Source: JAHBNG01 sp039028975 (GTDB lineage Bacteria > Chloroflexota > Anaerolineae > Caldilineales > Caldilineaceae). From it: a DNA stretch of 64,000 nt. Each line of letters opens with the position of its first letter. The stretch's first letter is position 1. The notes under the pieces were generated by a model, which saw nothing but the letters and a program-made list of their open reading frames with translations, ran no database searches and was not told the origin of the DNA. The translations under genes were made by a program, and so were the position numbers. This document shows, piece after piece, positions 9,101 through 17,305 of this stretch. The DNA is taken from positions 27,878 through 91,877 of the forward strand of contig JBCCHB010000056.1 of NCBI GenBank assembly GCA_039028975.1. The letters are read 5' to 3'.

Positions 9101-12100
9101 TCGATGGCTTTGTATTCCAGGGTGTAGTGACCGTCGTCACCGATGTAGAGATCGTGAGTGCTGCCCTGAATTGTGTTCCATAGGCCGTTGTTGAGCCGAT
9201 ACTGGATTTCCTTGATGCCTGCTTTGGCTCGCCCAGATGCGCCGTCGGTAGCGTTGAACTGAATTTTGACGTTCTTGTTGAACCAAGTCGGCCACCGGCT
9301 GGCATTGGTCTCGCCATCAAGGCTCACCGAAGTGGTGGGAGGGGCCGCGTCGATGTAGAGATCCAGCTTGCGGCTGGTGGTCGATTCTCCTTCATTGTCG
9401 CGGGCCTTAAAGTAGATGGGATGCAGCCCCGTCATGTTGTTGATGGTGTATTCCCACGAAGTTGCTCCGGTCATGGTGCCGTTGGGGCAGGTGGGGCAGC
9501 GGGCTTCGATTGAGCTGAGGGTACCGTCGATATCGGCGGCAGTGCCGGTGAAGACCCATTTGGTTTGGTTGCTGAAGAGAATCCCGTCGGGGAAGTCGTT
9601 GTTGTTGGCTTTTTGAAAGGCAATGATAGGCGTTTGATTGGGGACATCAGCATGAATAAACTCGACGCTGGCTCGGGCTGTCCCTGTCCGATATGCGCTG
9701 GAACCGAAGTGTAGCTCACTCTGGAAGGTATGGGTGCCAGAACCAAAATTTTCACCAAAATCACCGTATGGATCTAAGTAGATTGTCGCATTCCAGTCAT
9801 CTGCTTCAAAGTGGAATGGACCGTAACGCTTAACGCCATTGACAAGGATATTGAAGTGGCCATTCCTGCCAATGCGCTTATTGTAATTGCACCGCGTTAG
9901 CCGAAGATATAAATTATGGTTGCTACTTCTGGTTAGACGATGAGCATACTGGCCCCCGCAGCGGTACTCTCGCGAATCGGTGGTATACTCGTAGTCTTTC
10001 GCCTGTGGTTCATATACAGGCCAGATACGAACATCCCCTGTATATTTTCGGTTGCCATTTAGATCATTGTCAGAGAGCAATGCAATTCTGTATGGGCCTT
10101 TTTGCACAATACCTGGCTGTTGGACGGGATCAATAGTGAGGGTGACTCTACTCCGACCATCTCGAACAGGAAATTCCAAGATGTCTCTTTCTCCATATTG
10201 CAAATAAGCTGTTCCATCGCTGCGAAATGCAGTAAAATCACAGCGGCGTAGCGTAATATGAACTTTATCTCTGAATGGTCGCGCTTCCATTGAAATAAGC
10301 TGACTATCTCCACAGACGCCATGGTCACTTGGATTCGCTCGATATGTATAGACATCGCTAACCGTGCCATCTTGACTGCCAACCATGTAATCACCGCCTC
10401 TGTAGCAGACAATTGCGCCTTCAAATGGTACGATAATTTTAGGAATGTAAGCTGTGTTTGAGGCGGAGAAACAAACTGCATCATCCCCACGAGGCGCTTT
10501 GGCCTTGTTGCGCAGTCTGCGCAAGGCAACGGGATCGCTTGTGCCAGTATCACCACAGGATGATCTGCCCAGAATCGCGTTACACATCCAGTAAGCAAAT
10601 TGACCTCGGGTAACGGGCTGGTTCCAAGCGTCATTATCCCAGCCACGGACCTCGCTGTCCTTGCCAGTGATGCCTAAGCCGATGGCCATGTTCACATCAG
10701 CATTGTCAATTTTGGTTTGACCCGTTGTTCCATCGGTTGGCACATGACGCCGCAAAGCACGCATGAGGAATACTAAAGCATTTTCACGTTCGGCAGATTG
10801 ATCGTGACCAAAGGTTGTTGCATTTAGGCCGTTCACAATACCGTCGCGATGAGCCAGTTCAACAGCCCGAATCACTTCACCGTTTCCGTCCAAATCATTA
10901 AAGATACCCGTAGGCGGCGGTAATAATTCATACTGGTCTCCCGTGTACTGATAGAGCCAGCGAGCCAGTATGACAATGACGTCGTCTCGTTCGATGGGAT
11001 CGTCGGGTCTGAAACGTGGTTCTCCGCTGTTGGTATCACCTTTGATGATTTCGTTTTCAAGGAGGGCTCTTATCGCAGTGTAGTACTTGTGGGAGGGGAG
11101 GACGTCAGCGAATTCGTAGTTGCGGATTTCGCGAACGTCAAGACGTACATTTGTCCCTTCTTGGGCAAACTCTCTATGATTTTCAATTAATATGCGATGG
11201 TCAGAAGACGAGGTTGCTGTCCAGCGAACGCTTGTCTGACCTTCCTTGGCAAGGCCGCTTGTTTGTGCAACAGTATTGTTTTCTGAATCGAGTACTTGAA
11301 GTTTGATATCAGAATTTGGTCCCAGATAAGCAATTGCTTCGTAAACGTGGCCTTCTCGAATAGATATGGAATTTATTGAGTTTTGAGTTGGTGATGCAGC
11401 ATTAGCTAGATTACTTGCTCCACTATTTGAGTACCCAAGTACAATGATGCAACGTTGTTGTAGATTTCCATGAGGCACTAAAAATTCTTCCCTCTCAAGT
11501 TCTTCGAATTTCTCGCAAGCCGAAGTGTATTGACTACCGACCTGCGAAGTCAGATCTAATAACCCATTTGCAATAAACTTGGCCGCCTCACCTCGTGTAA
11601 CATTGTTACTGGGTCTGAATGTGCCGTCAGGATAACCAGATATAACCCTCTGTTTATCTGATGTTATAGAATTGCTAAGACAGGCGATAGCCCGTGCTAA
11701 ATCGTCATCTTCCGATACATATACATCGGGAAATCTTACTCGCGTATCGTCACAAGTTTCTTCTTGAAGCAACATTCTGCGCGCATTTCTTATAAATTTT
11801 GCGATCTGAGCGCGTGTTACTTTTTCGTCTGGTTTAAAGTTCCCATCAGGATACCCTGGTATGATATCAAGCCTTTTCAAAGCGGTAATAGCACCATAAT
11901 GCGTTGTTCTGTACTCTTCGGGAGCAGATGTATCAGTAAGTGGCTTTACATCAGGGAATTCCTCACTTGGTTCAAATCGGAATGCATTAGGATCACTTGG
12001 ATCGCCCGGTACTTTGAGACCCATGGCTCGCAGAATCATAGTTGCAAGTTCTGCTCTTGATAACTCATCATCTGGTCTAAATGAACCATCTGAATACCCA

Positions 12101-13152
12101 ACTGTTGTCTCTCGTTTAGCCAATTGATCAACAATTTCATAAAAAAAAGCATGGTTTGGCGGAACATCACAGAATTGGCTGCTAGCTGGTGCTTTTCTAT
12201 ATATAACAAGTCCAGCTGGAACTACTCGGTCCTTAGCATCTGATGATTCGGTTAGATATCTTCCATCAAAATGCAATTGTGATGAGCCTCCGCCGTCTAG
12301 CCTTATTGCATTGTAAAGTCCAAGTTTTGTAATAAGTGGTTCGACCAGTTCCTTTAGTTTGGTTGGCGTTGTATTAGCCGCTAGGATTAATTGGCTCCCG
12401 CCCCGTGTGAGTCCAGCTATGCTATAGCGTGAGCTTTTGAATGGCCAACGCTTGCTGCCGTCGCCCCAATCTCTATCATCAAACTTCTCGTTATTTAATA
12501 CATATAACTGTACGCCATTAGGCTGCTCATTCGTAGGCAATGTACGATATTCCCAAGTCCATTTGTAAACACCATCTTTTACTATTTGTGGTCCACCACC
12601 AGTCACGTTGTACAAAAAACTACTTGGATGTTCGTGTTCCTTTGTAAAATATGGCTCTCCATTGATAGGATTGATATTGAATCCCTCAGTTTCAGATACT
12701 TTGTGAAAACCGATATTGAATTCATTGTCTTTCGATATCGCAAGTGACGTTCTTATTGCAACCCCTTTTTCGATTGTAAATCGATCATCAGAAATAAGCT
12801 TTCCATTTATGTACGTTGTCCCTTCTTGATTATGATCATGGCCAAAATAGTCTGTGTTTATCGCCGCAAATGCGTAGCCTTCTTCGTCAGCTTCTACCAT
12901 GTCTTTGGCAGTGCGCCATCCCACATCATCTTTTTTATGGGCCCCTTTCATAGCAAAAACCTCGAAGCGGAGGCAAGGGTTTTTGCTATCAATCAATAAC
13001 ACTTTCATATCCGTCATATCGTGAATAACTGATACACCTGGATAGTTAGTTCTCTCGATAGTCTGGGCCTTGATGACTGATGCGTTATGAATTAGCGCCA
13101 GATAGGTAGTAAGTATAAAAATTATTAGGCACCGTGTAGAGAATAAATCCAT
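6199..13152 (-). CDS. Giant secreted phosphodiester glycosidase / SLH / Ig-like protein
   Basis: A 2317-aa protein. The start MDLFSTRC is chosen because it gives a signal peptide (to about residue 30) and has GGAG upstream; a longer reading frame adds 37 implausible residues. Domains: NAGPA/phosphodiester-glycosidase-like region (about 30-325) with GGGPQIV and the hallmark RLDGGGSSQL near 285-294; three SLH-type repeats; a pre-peptidase-like beta region; three weaker SLH repeats; then a long array of beta-sandwich domains with several copies of DxTPPT- and TDEGSGV-type motifs typical of Ig/FnIII-like surface domains; a Pro/Thr-Glu stalk; and the tail GNIYLPMVRN. Base composition shifts inside the gene: the N-terminal half is clearly AT-richer than the C-terminal half. 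It is probably an envelope glycan-modifying or structural protein; the substrate is unknown. Confidence 0.85.
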   Translation of the reverse strand: MDLFSTRCLIIFILTTYLALIHNASVIKAQTIERTNYPGVSVIHDMTDMKVLLIDSKNPCLRFEVFAMKGAHKKDDVGWRTAKDMVEADEEGYAFAAINTDYFGHDHNQEGTTYINGKLISDDRFTIEKGVAIRTSLAISKDNEFNIGFHKVSETEGFNINPINGEPYFTKEHEHPSSFLYNVTGGGPQIVKDGVYKWTWEYRTLPTNEQPNGVQLYVLNNEKFDDRDWGDGSKRWPFKSSRYSIAGLTRGGSQLILAANTTPTKLKELVEPLITKLGLYNAIRLDGGGSSQLHFDGRYLTESSDAKDRVVPAGLVIYRKAPASSQFCDVPPNHAFFYEIVDQLAKRETTVGYSDGSFRPDDELSRAELATMILRAMGLKVPGDPSDPNAFRFEPSEEFPDVKPLTDTSAPEEYRTTHYGAITALKRLDIIPGYPDGNFKPDEKVTRAQIAKFIRNARRMLLQEETCDDTRVRFPDVYVSEDDDLARAIACLSNSITSDKQRVISGYPDGTFRPSNNVTRGEAAKFIANGLLDLTSQVGSQYTSACEKFEELEREEFLVPHGNLQQRCIIVLGYSNSGASNLANAASPTQNSINSISIREGHVYEAIAYLGPNSDIKLQVLDSENNTVAQTSGLAKEGQTSVRWTATSSSDHRILIENHREFAQEGTNVRLDVREIRNYEFADVLPSHKYYTAIRALLENEIIKGDTNSGEPRFRPDDPIERDDVIVILARWLYQYTGDQYELLPPPTGIFNDLDGNGEVIRAVELAHRDGIVNGLNATTFGHDQSAERENALVFLMRALRRHVPTDGTTGQTKIDNADVNMAIGLGITGKDSEVRGWDNDAWNQPVTRGQFAYWMCNAILGRSSCGDTGTSDPVALRRLRNKAKAPRGDDAVCFSASNTAYIPKIIVPFEGAIVCYRGGDYMVGSQDGTVSDVYTYRANPSDHGVCGDSQLISMEARPFRDKVHITLRRCDFTAFRSDGTAYLQYGERDILEFPVRDGRSRVTLTIDPVQQPGIVQKGPYRIALLSDNDLNGNRKYTGDVRIWPVYEPQAKDYEYTTDSREYRCGGQYAHRLTRSSNHNLYLRLTRCNYNKRIGRNGHFNILVNGVKRYGPFHFEADDWNATIYLDPYGDFGENFGSGTHTFQSELHFGSSAYRTGTARASVEFIHADVPNQTPIIAFQKANNNDFPDGILFSNQTKWVFTGTAADIDGTLSSIEARCPTCPNGTMTGATSWEYTINNMTGLHPIYFKARDNEGESTTSRKLDLYIDAAPPTTSVSLDGETNASRWPTWFNKNVKIQFNATDGASGRAKAGIKEIQYRLNNGLWNTIQGSTHDLYIGDDGHYTLEYKAIDKVGNEEPIKTISFQIDQTPPTGISGVAESKGVVSGQWQKTQQIPAFSWAESSDAMSGLSTYQFYFGTNPIGESYQAFGADAARQWTPKPGGVGTGTYYLRGRTRDNAKNWSDWATLFTYRYDATPPKNPTEATHLWSIQNDIWQRETAMAAFRWNLPFDRGSGVKGSYIYWGTDPDGESGEFTTEIAYNNPPLCETGQVCTGYLRMKTVDNVDNEAEEWSTAFVLRYDDVPPVANFTINEGVTQTAQSLVVLDIDATDEGSGVYEMRLSNDGERWSEWEAYSTTREWQIPAISRQEWSVFLQVRDLVGLESEVVSRTISFDVNVNQPKSVNFRLFDHNMSAGAGEHTSATYMGRSTVGQVPDSAQVNSQRYIITGGYEASSQAIPLVVPGHDEFLFINGVFASGVVADTMKSPRFQMIGTYGEPALPNNETTLTSGTFTHQPGFLAARPSVAGETAVPEVPQEPGPEATPPPAPDCEFPLVSIDDGSVYTNATAVQLSLCAPYAVEMLVSNDGGFGDATWEPYSRSRSWTLTTHGQNVLPRFVYVAFRDEDGSVHGTYFDEIIYDPAPPSGAIATTDVPIDEALFSQVQATSLTRTGATANIFIVDDVRYIQRIGDQALAQPLALLNSNAANNVELYILADDDNSGVAQMQLSENADFSDSDWEPVSALRPYRAADGEDGQKTVYARFRDTVGNESDASETSFVVDTQAPTGGMAISPKVVGPENLFVTLMLDANDGLSGVSDMRIATEPTFADSPWMAYSGSYDWPLDLDSVFNTIFNTSSDSAQNEQTLYIQFRDAAGNVSEIQSDTFTVDTVPPLLLAEVAGTSDDGQGPNRTVTITATDVLADVQTVWMSNDPLMQEEVKEVDASGPVTWEFTDSNVAWLQAADSVGNVTSIQPAYLSANVPLGPPITITPTPTPKETPTPTETPTETPTPGETPEPTGTPEPTPGPSTLEPGNIYLPMVRN

Positions 13153-13339
13153 ATTGTTCTCCGTAAAGTTCGCATATCTGTATCTACTTCGCTCATCATT
13201 TTCACCCCCCCATCTCCACTCAAACCCCACCATACCCGCGCCCCAAGCCCCCAACCACCACACGACAGCAGTTCAGGACAGCAGCGGATTGAGATTCGTC
13301 GGTGTCCACACTCAAGCCCCCTCACTCTGCTGCCGGACA

Positions 13340-13407
13340 AGCCTGGTTTAGCAGGCGTCTGCTTGGTAGCCCCATCCGTGGAGACTGCCCTGAGCGGAGC
13401 CGAAGGG
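13340..13407. repeat. Second copy of intergenic hairpin plus REP-like palindrome
   Basis: AGCCTGGTTTAGCAGGCGT at 13340-13358 is the exact reverse complement of 5359-5377. The palindrome CCCTGAGCGGAGCCGAAGGG follows from 13388. The gap between genes (13153-13656) otherwise holds no open frame I would call; it is C-rich on the plus strand. Confidence 0.7.
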
Positions 13408-13656
13408 GTGGGGGCGGGTTGGTCAACCACCCGAACACCACCATCCCCACGCCGCACCCCACTCAACCGCCACACAACAACCGATTCGGGGAACCAACTG
13501 ATTTACTCAATCGTCGGCCAAGCAAGCCACATTAGAGCAAGTAGCATGGTTGACGAGACAACAAATCCGCTCAATCCGCGAATCAGTTGTAGTTTTTGAT
13601 CTCCACGCTACAGCAGATTTCGACAACAACAGGGCTAGGTATTCGGTTGTTCATCT

Positions 13657-14658
13657 CTACCTTGGTAGCAAGAGTGCCCGCATTGCACTGTTAAACACCT
13701 TGACTGTCCCGGCCCCGTCGCAGTCGATCCATGTCTCGATCTTGTGATTGCCAGGCTCGACCTCAACGGTTGCTGAGTTTGTTAGGTTACAATAAGTTCG
13801 GGTACTGGCATCAGCCTCACTATTGCGACATCCAGCAAGATTGCCAACTCCGTTGGCACTGGCAACAACTTCTCCATTCACAAAAATTGAACTGTAAATG
13901 GCTTTTCCTGGTTCGCTATTATGACCTAGCCCAGATACGTCAACGAGCACAGTCTTTGGCCTTTCTGTTGAGAACTCAAGGCTCATACCTGGGATCAGGC
14001 TATCTTTTGTCCCGACCTGGTTACAGACCGGCACACTCCAATCTGCACCAGAGGTTTGGGAAGCAGTCAAAACCTGAATAGCATCTGGGGCCAACTTCTC
14101 CGCCGTAATACTCCCATCCGGCACCGTCAACGCCTGGGTGGCAAACGGCACCGTCCCCAACTGCACCCGCGGGGCCATCTCGTCGTCGTTTCCAACGGTG
14201 ATGCCTAGAAAGAGATTCTCATTGCCCGTAATCACCGCTTGGGGAATGGGCGTCAGGCTGCCCAACATCACGTTAAAGAGACCGTCGCTGACCCGCACGC
14301 TGTTGGGACCCGTCCACGTCTCCTCCCATAGATGATCGCCACCCGCGGATGCACTGTAAAGACGGAAGATCATGCTAAATGAATTGGTTAAGAGCGTGCC
14401 AGCCGTGTCGGCTAGACGACCCTGATAGGCGATGGTGCCGGTGGAGGCGGATTGGAAGTCGGGCGCGGCGAAGAGGGTCAAGGCTCCGCTGTTTTGGGCC
14501 AAGAGCAGCCCGCCGATAACAAGGAAGGTAAAGATGACGTTTCCTGGCGTAGGGAGCCAGCGGTTCCGATGGGTGGCTACAGTCGATTTTGGTTGTTGAC
14601 GTTTACGGGTGTCCCACCATTCGGCAAACATCATTACAAGGCTTTTGTTCTCGTTCAT
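13657..14658 (-). CDS. Membrane-anchored surface protein, paralogue A
   Basis: A 333-aa product. A charged cytoplasmic N-terminus (about 1-35) is followed by one membrane segment (about 37-60, LPTPGNVIFTFLVIGGLLLA) and an extracellular region. Residues about 60-205 (FAAPDFQSASTGTIAYQGRL through FATQALTVPDGSIT) are nearly identical to the next gene; the C-terminal part (after EKLAPDAIQ) is unrelated. The shared part resembles modules found next to tail-fibre-like surface proteins. Function unknown. No catalytic motif. Two neighbouring genes with one constant and one variable half suggest module exchange. Confidence 0.8.
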   Translation of the reverse strand: MNENKSLVMMFAEWWDTRKRQQPKSTVATHRNRWLPTPGNVIFTFLVIGGLLLAQNSGALTLFAAPDFQSASTGTIAYQGRLADTAGTLLTNSFSMIFRLYSASAGGDHLWEETWTGPNSVRVSDGLFNVMLGSLTPIPQAVITGNENLFLGITVGNDDEMAPRVQLGTVPFATQALTVPDGSITAEKLAPDAIQVLTASQTSGADWSVPVCNQVGTKDSLIPGMSLEFSTERPKTVLVDVSGLGHNSEPGKAIYSSIFVNGEVVASANGVGNLAGCRNSEADASTRTYCNLTNSATVEVEPGNHKIETWIDCDGAGTVKVFNSAMRALLLPR

Positions 14659-14704
14659 CTGATTGCATTTACTCCATTGATGTCTGGTTGTACGTTTTGA
14701 GCCA

Positions 14705-15655
14705 TTATCTGCCTATGATCACGACGTGTCCCTGGATCCAAGCTTGTAGTCCACTACCGTCAGGTTTGTAGGCCCAAACTTTGATCTCTGAAGGCGTTGG
14801 GGGACTTTGTCCTGATGCATCTGTTACCATAAATGTTGCCTGATTGTCATTACCATTGCCGTGTTTTGACTTTGTTACATTGACCGCGTAAATTTCAGTA
14901 AATAAGTCTGAAAGATCATAGAGTGCATAGCCCTCATCGCTACCGTGAAACCAAGTGGTATAGATAATAGGTTTATCAATTTCCGTGTGGGTCGGTGCGC
15001 CATTCGGCCTGTAATAGCTTTGAGGTGCAAACGATGCCTTCTGCTGTGTAATACTCCCATCTGGCACCGTCAACGCTTGGGTCGCAAACGGCACCGTCCC
15101 CAACTGCACCCGTGGGGCCATCTCATCGTCAGTGCCAACGGTAATCCCCAGAAAGAGATTCTCGTTGCTCGTAATCACCGCTTGGGGTATGGGCGTTAGG
15201 CTGCCCAACATCACGTTGAAAAGACCGTCGCTGACCCGCACGCCATTGGGGCCATTCCACTCTTCGGTCCATAATGGTGCGCCACCGGTGGCCGCGCTGT
15301 AGAGGCGGAAGCCCATGCTGTAGGTGTCGGTTAGGGGCGTGCCTGCCGTGTCGGCCAGCCGTCCTTGGTAGGCGATGGTGCCGGTGGAGGCGGATTGGAA
15401 GTCGGGCGCGGCGAAGAGGGTCAAGGCTCCGCTGTTTTGGGCGAGAAGCAGTCCGCCGATGATGAGGAAAGTAAAAATCACGTTGCCTGGGGTAGGCAGG
15501 AATTGGCGGAATCGGTCGCGGCCAGGGTGTGCGTCATCTTGATGATGATGGCGTTCTGTTTGTCGGGCAGAGCGGTGCTGGTCTAGCGCTTCACCCATGC
15601 GGGTTAGCAGGCTTTTGGTTTGGCTTTCATGGTTGGTTTGCATAGAAAATTCCAT
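14705..15655 (-). CDS. Membrane-anchored surface protein, paralogue B
   Basis: A 316-aa sister of the adjacent 333-aa protein. It has a longer charged N-terminus (HHHQDD stretch), the same membrane segment (LPTPGNVIFTFLIIGGLLLA) and the same module to PDGSIT, then a different C-terminus beginning QQKASFAPQ. The DNA of the shared module is also very similar, which points to recent duplication or gene conversion. Starts at codon 1 or at the internal ATG at 15643 are both possible; the second has GGA closer upstream. The 46-base gap to the sister gene suggests co-transcription. Confidence 0.78.
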   Translation of the reverse strand: MEFSMQTNHESQTKSLLTRMGEALDQHRSARQTERHHHQDDAHPGRDRFRQFLPTPGNVIFTFLIIGGLLLAQNSGALTLFAAPDFQSASTGTIAYQGRLADTAGTPLTDTYSMGFRLYSAATGGAPLWTEEWNGPNGVRVSDGLFNVMLGSLTPIPQAVITSNENLFLGITVGTDDEMAPRVQLGTVPFATQALTVPDGSITQQKASFAPQSYYRPNGAPTHTEIDKPIIYTTWFHGSDEGYALYDLSDLFTEIYAVNVTKSKHGNGNDNQATFMVTDASGQSPPTPSEIKVWAYKPDGSGLQAWIQGHVVIIGR

Positions 15656-15740
15656 GTGCTTAGCATATTATATTTGTTTCGTATAGTTGTTTTACATAAT
15701 CTTGTAGCAATTGGGTGACGGGTCATCGTCGCTTCAACAC

Positions 15741-17270
15741 CTATTCTTGAATGAGAGGAAGAAAAAGCTGCTGGCTAAGTTGTAGTTCATCGGCATTTGG
15801 AATCGCAGTAAATTCTACGAAGAAGCCTTCAAATGTGGGGACGGTGGCCTCTTGTGAGGTTGGATTAAAGGTGTAACCGCTTTTGCGAGGCACAATTGTA
15901 TAGGTGCCATCAGGTAAGCCACCAAATGTAAAGATACCTTCAAAATTAGTCATGTCAGAGTCGCTCTCTCCATTGCCAGACAAAATGACTCGTACCTCCT
16001 CGAGAGAACTGTTGTTGGTGTCTGCGACATGACCAGCAAGGCCACCATTGGCAACCTGGGAAACTGAAAACGCTACGTTAAGTGCTTCAAATGATGGCAC
16101 AACCACTGATCGAGTTGTTGGGCTAAATGTGTACCCTGCTTTGCTTGGCGTAATTGTGTAGCGTCCGTATGGCACATTATCAAATGAAAAAATACCTTCC
16201 CCATCTGCTTGGGTTGTAAAAGTTCGGCCACTGTCTGACGCCACAACAGTCACACTGTCTATGGTTGTGCTGCCAACGTATCCAACGATACCACCCGTTT
16301 GTGGACACGCTTCTGTCACGCGGAACTCAATGCCGTATCGTTCTATAACATCATTATTGTCATACTCATCAACTTTAAAATAGTAGGTACCCGCTGGTAG
16401 TGCATCTGTACCGCAGGTGCGGTCTATCTTTGACCCTCTACTGTCACCGTTATCATCATTAAATTCGAGTTCCACTAAGTTGACATCATACAGCCACAGT
16501 CGCGTGTCATCATTAGGATTGCTGCTTGCCGTTTCGATAAGAATTGCAGATTCGGCGATGAGGACAAATTTGCCCCAATCTACATCATCTGCAGGAACAA
16601 TACTGGGAAGTTGAATATCTCCATGTTCATACAACGTAGCCTGAGACGCAGAATTGTTAGGCTCAAGAGAATCTTCGGTTGGCGCTGGGGTGAGTGATTC
16701 GAGTCGCCACTTCATGCTCTCACCACTGTGGCATGGAAATTGAATTATCTTCGTCCAGTTATCTGTGACACCTAATTCGATATCCAAACATTTACCACTT
16801 TTCCGGTTAATTATGTTGTATGAGTCGTTTCCAAGATCACTAAGTCTCCAATCCATGCTGTCTGCCGCATCACTGCATGTGTAGATGAACATATGCGCCC
16901 AATCTTCAGTACTACCCCACGGCGTATCCATGCACTTGCCACTATCGACATTGATGAACTGGTAATGTCCATTATTCATATAGCGCAGCTCCCAGATGAT
17001 ACTAAAACCCTGAGAGCAGTTCATTTGAATTACTCCGGTGGTATTATCTACTTCTCCAAAGTACGTATCTAGACATTTGTCACTTAAATTGTTTATCACT
17101 CGATAACGATTTTCAGCACCTCGTTGTTCATTGTCTAAAAGAAAACTCGAATTATTAATTACGCTTGGCAAGTCACTTTGCACAGCCATTACGCGACCCA
17201 TTTGATGACTTGATGTGCTGCAAAAAAATAATGAAATAGATATTATGCAAAACAGAAATGCTTTTTTCAT
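15741..17270 (-). CDS. Secreted ricin-type lectin with PPC and carboxypeptidase-regulatory-like domains
   Basis: A 509-aa product. The start MKKAFLFCIISISLFF is chosen for its signal peptide and the upstream AAGGA. It has three beta-trefoil (ricin B-like) repeats, each with a K/DCLD or KCMD motif and a closing WxL/WxR element; a pre-peptidase C-terminal-like domain (DSLEPNNSASQA..ADDVDW); two carboxypeptidase-regulatory-like beta sandwiches with G.FSFDNVPYGRYTITPSKAGY-type cores; and the tail QLFLPLIQE. The trefoil would bind sugars outside the cell. No hydrolase domain is present, so this is a binding protein. It begins 36 bases after the end of the STAND-WD40 gene on the same strand. Confidence 0.85.
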   Translation of the reverse strand: MKKAFLFCIISISLFFCSTSSHQMGRVMAVQSDLPSVINNSSFLLDNEQRGAENRYRVINNLSDKCLDTYFGEVDNTTGVIQMNCSQGFSIIWELRYMNNGHYQFINVDSGKCMDTPWGSTEDWAHMFIYTCSDAADSMDWRLSDLGNDSYNIINRKSGKCLDIELGVTDNWTKIIQFPCHSGESMKWRLESLTPAPTEDSLEPNNSASQATLYEHGDIQLPSIVPADDVDWGKFVLIAESAILIETASSNPNDDTRLWLYDVNLVELEFNDDNGDSRGSKIDRTCGTDALPAGTYYFKVDEYDNNDVIERYGIEFRVTEACPQTGGIVGYVGSTTIDSVTVVASDSGRTFTTQADGEGIFSFDNVPYGRYTITPSKAGYTFSPTTRSVVVPSFEALNVAFSVSQVANGGLAGHVADTNNSSLEEVRVILSGNGESDSDMTNFEGIFTFGGLPDGTYTIVPRKSGYTFNPTSQEATVPTFEGFFVEFTAIPNADELQLSQQLFLPLIQE

Positions 17271-17305
17271 AGTGTTAATTCCTTCATGAAACAGTACATT
17301 TTTGA

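Noticed and set aside
13154..13599. Pro-rich plus-strand frames in the 13.1-13.6 kb gap
   Set aside because: Several overlapping frames arise from C-rich repeats and a REP element; none has a start signal or a protein-like sequence.
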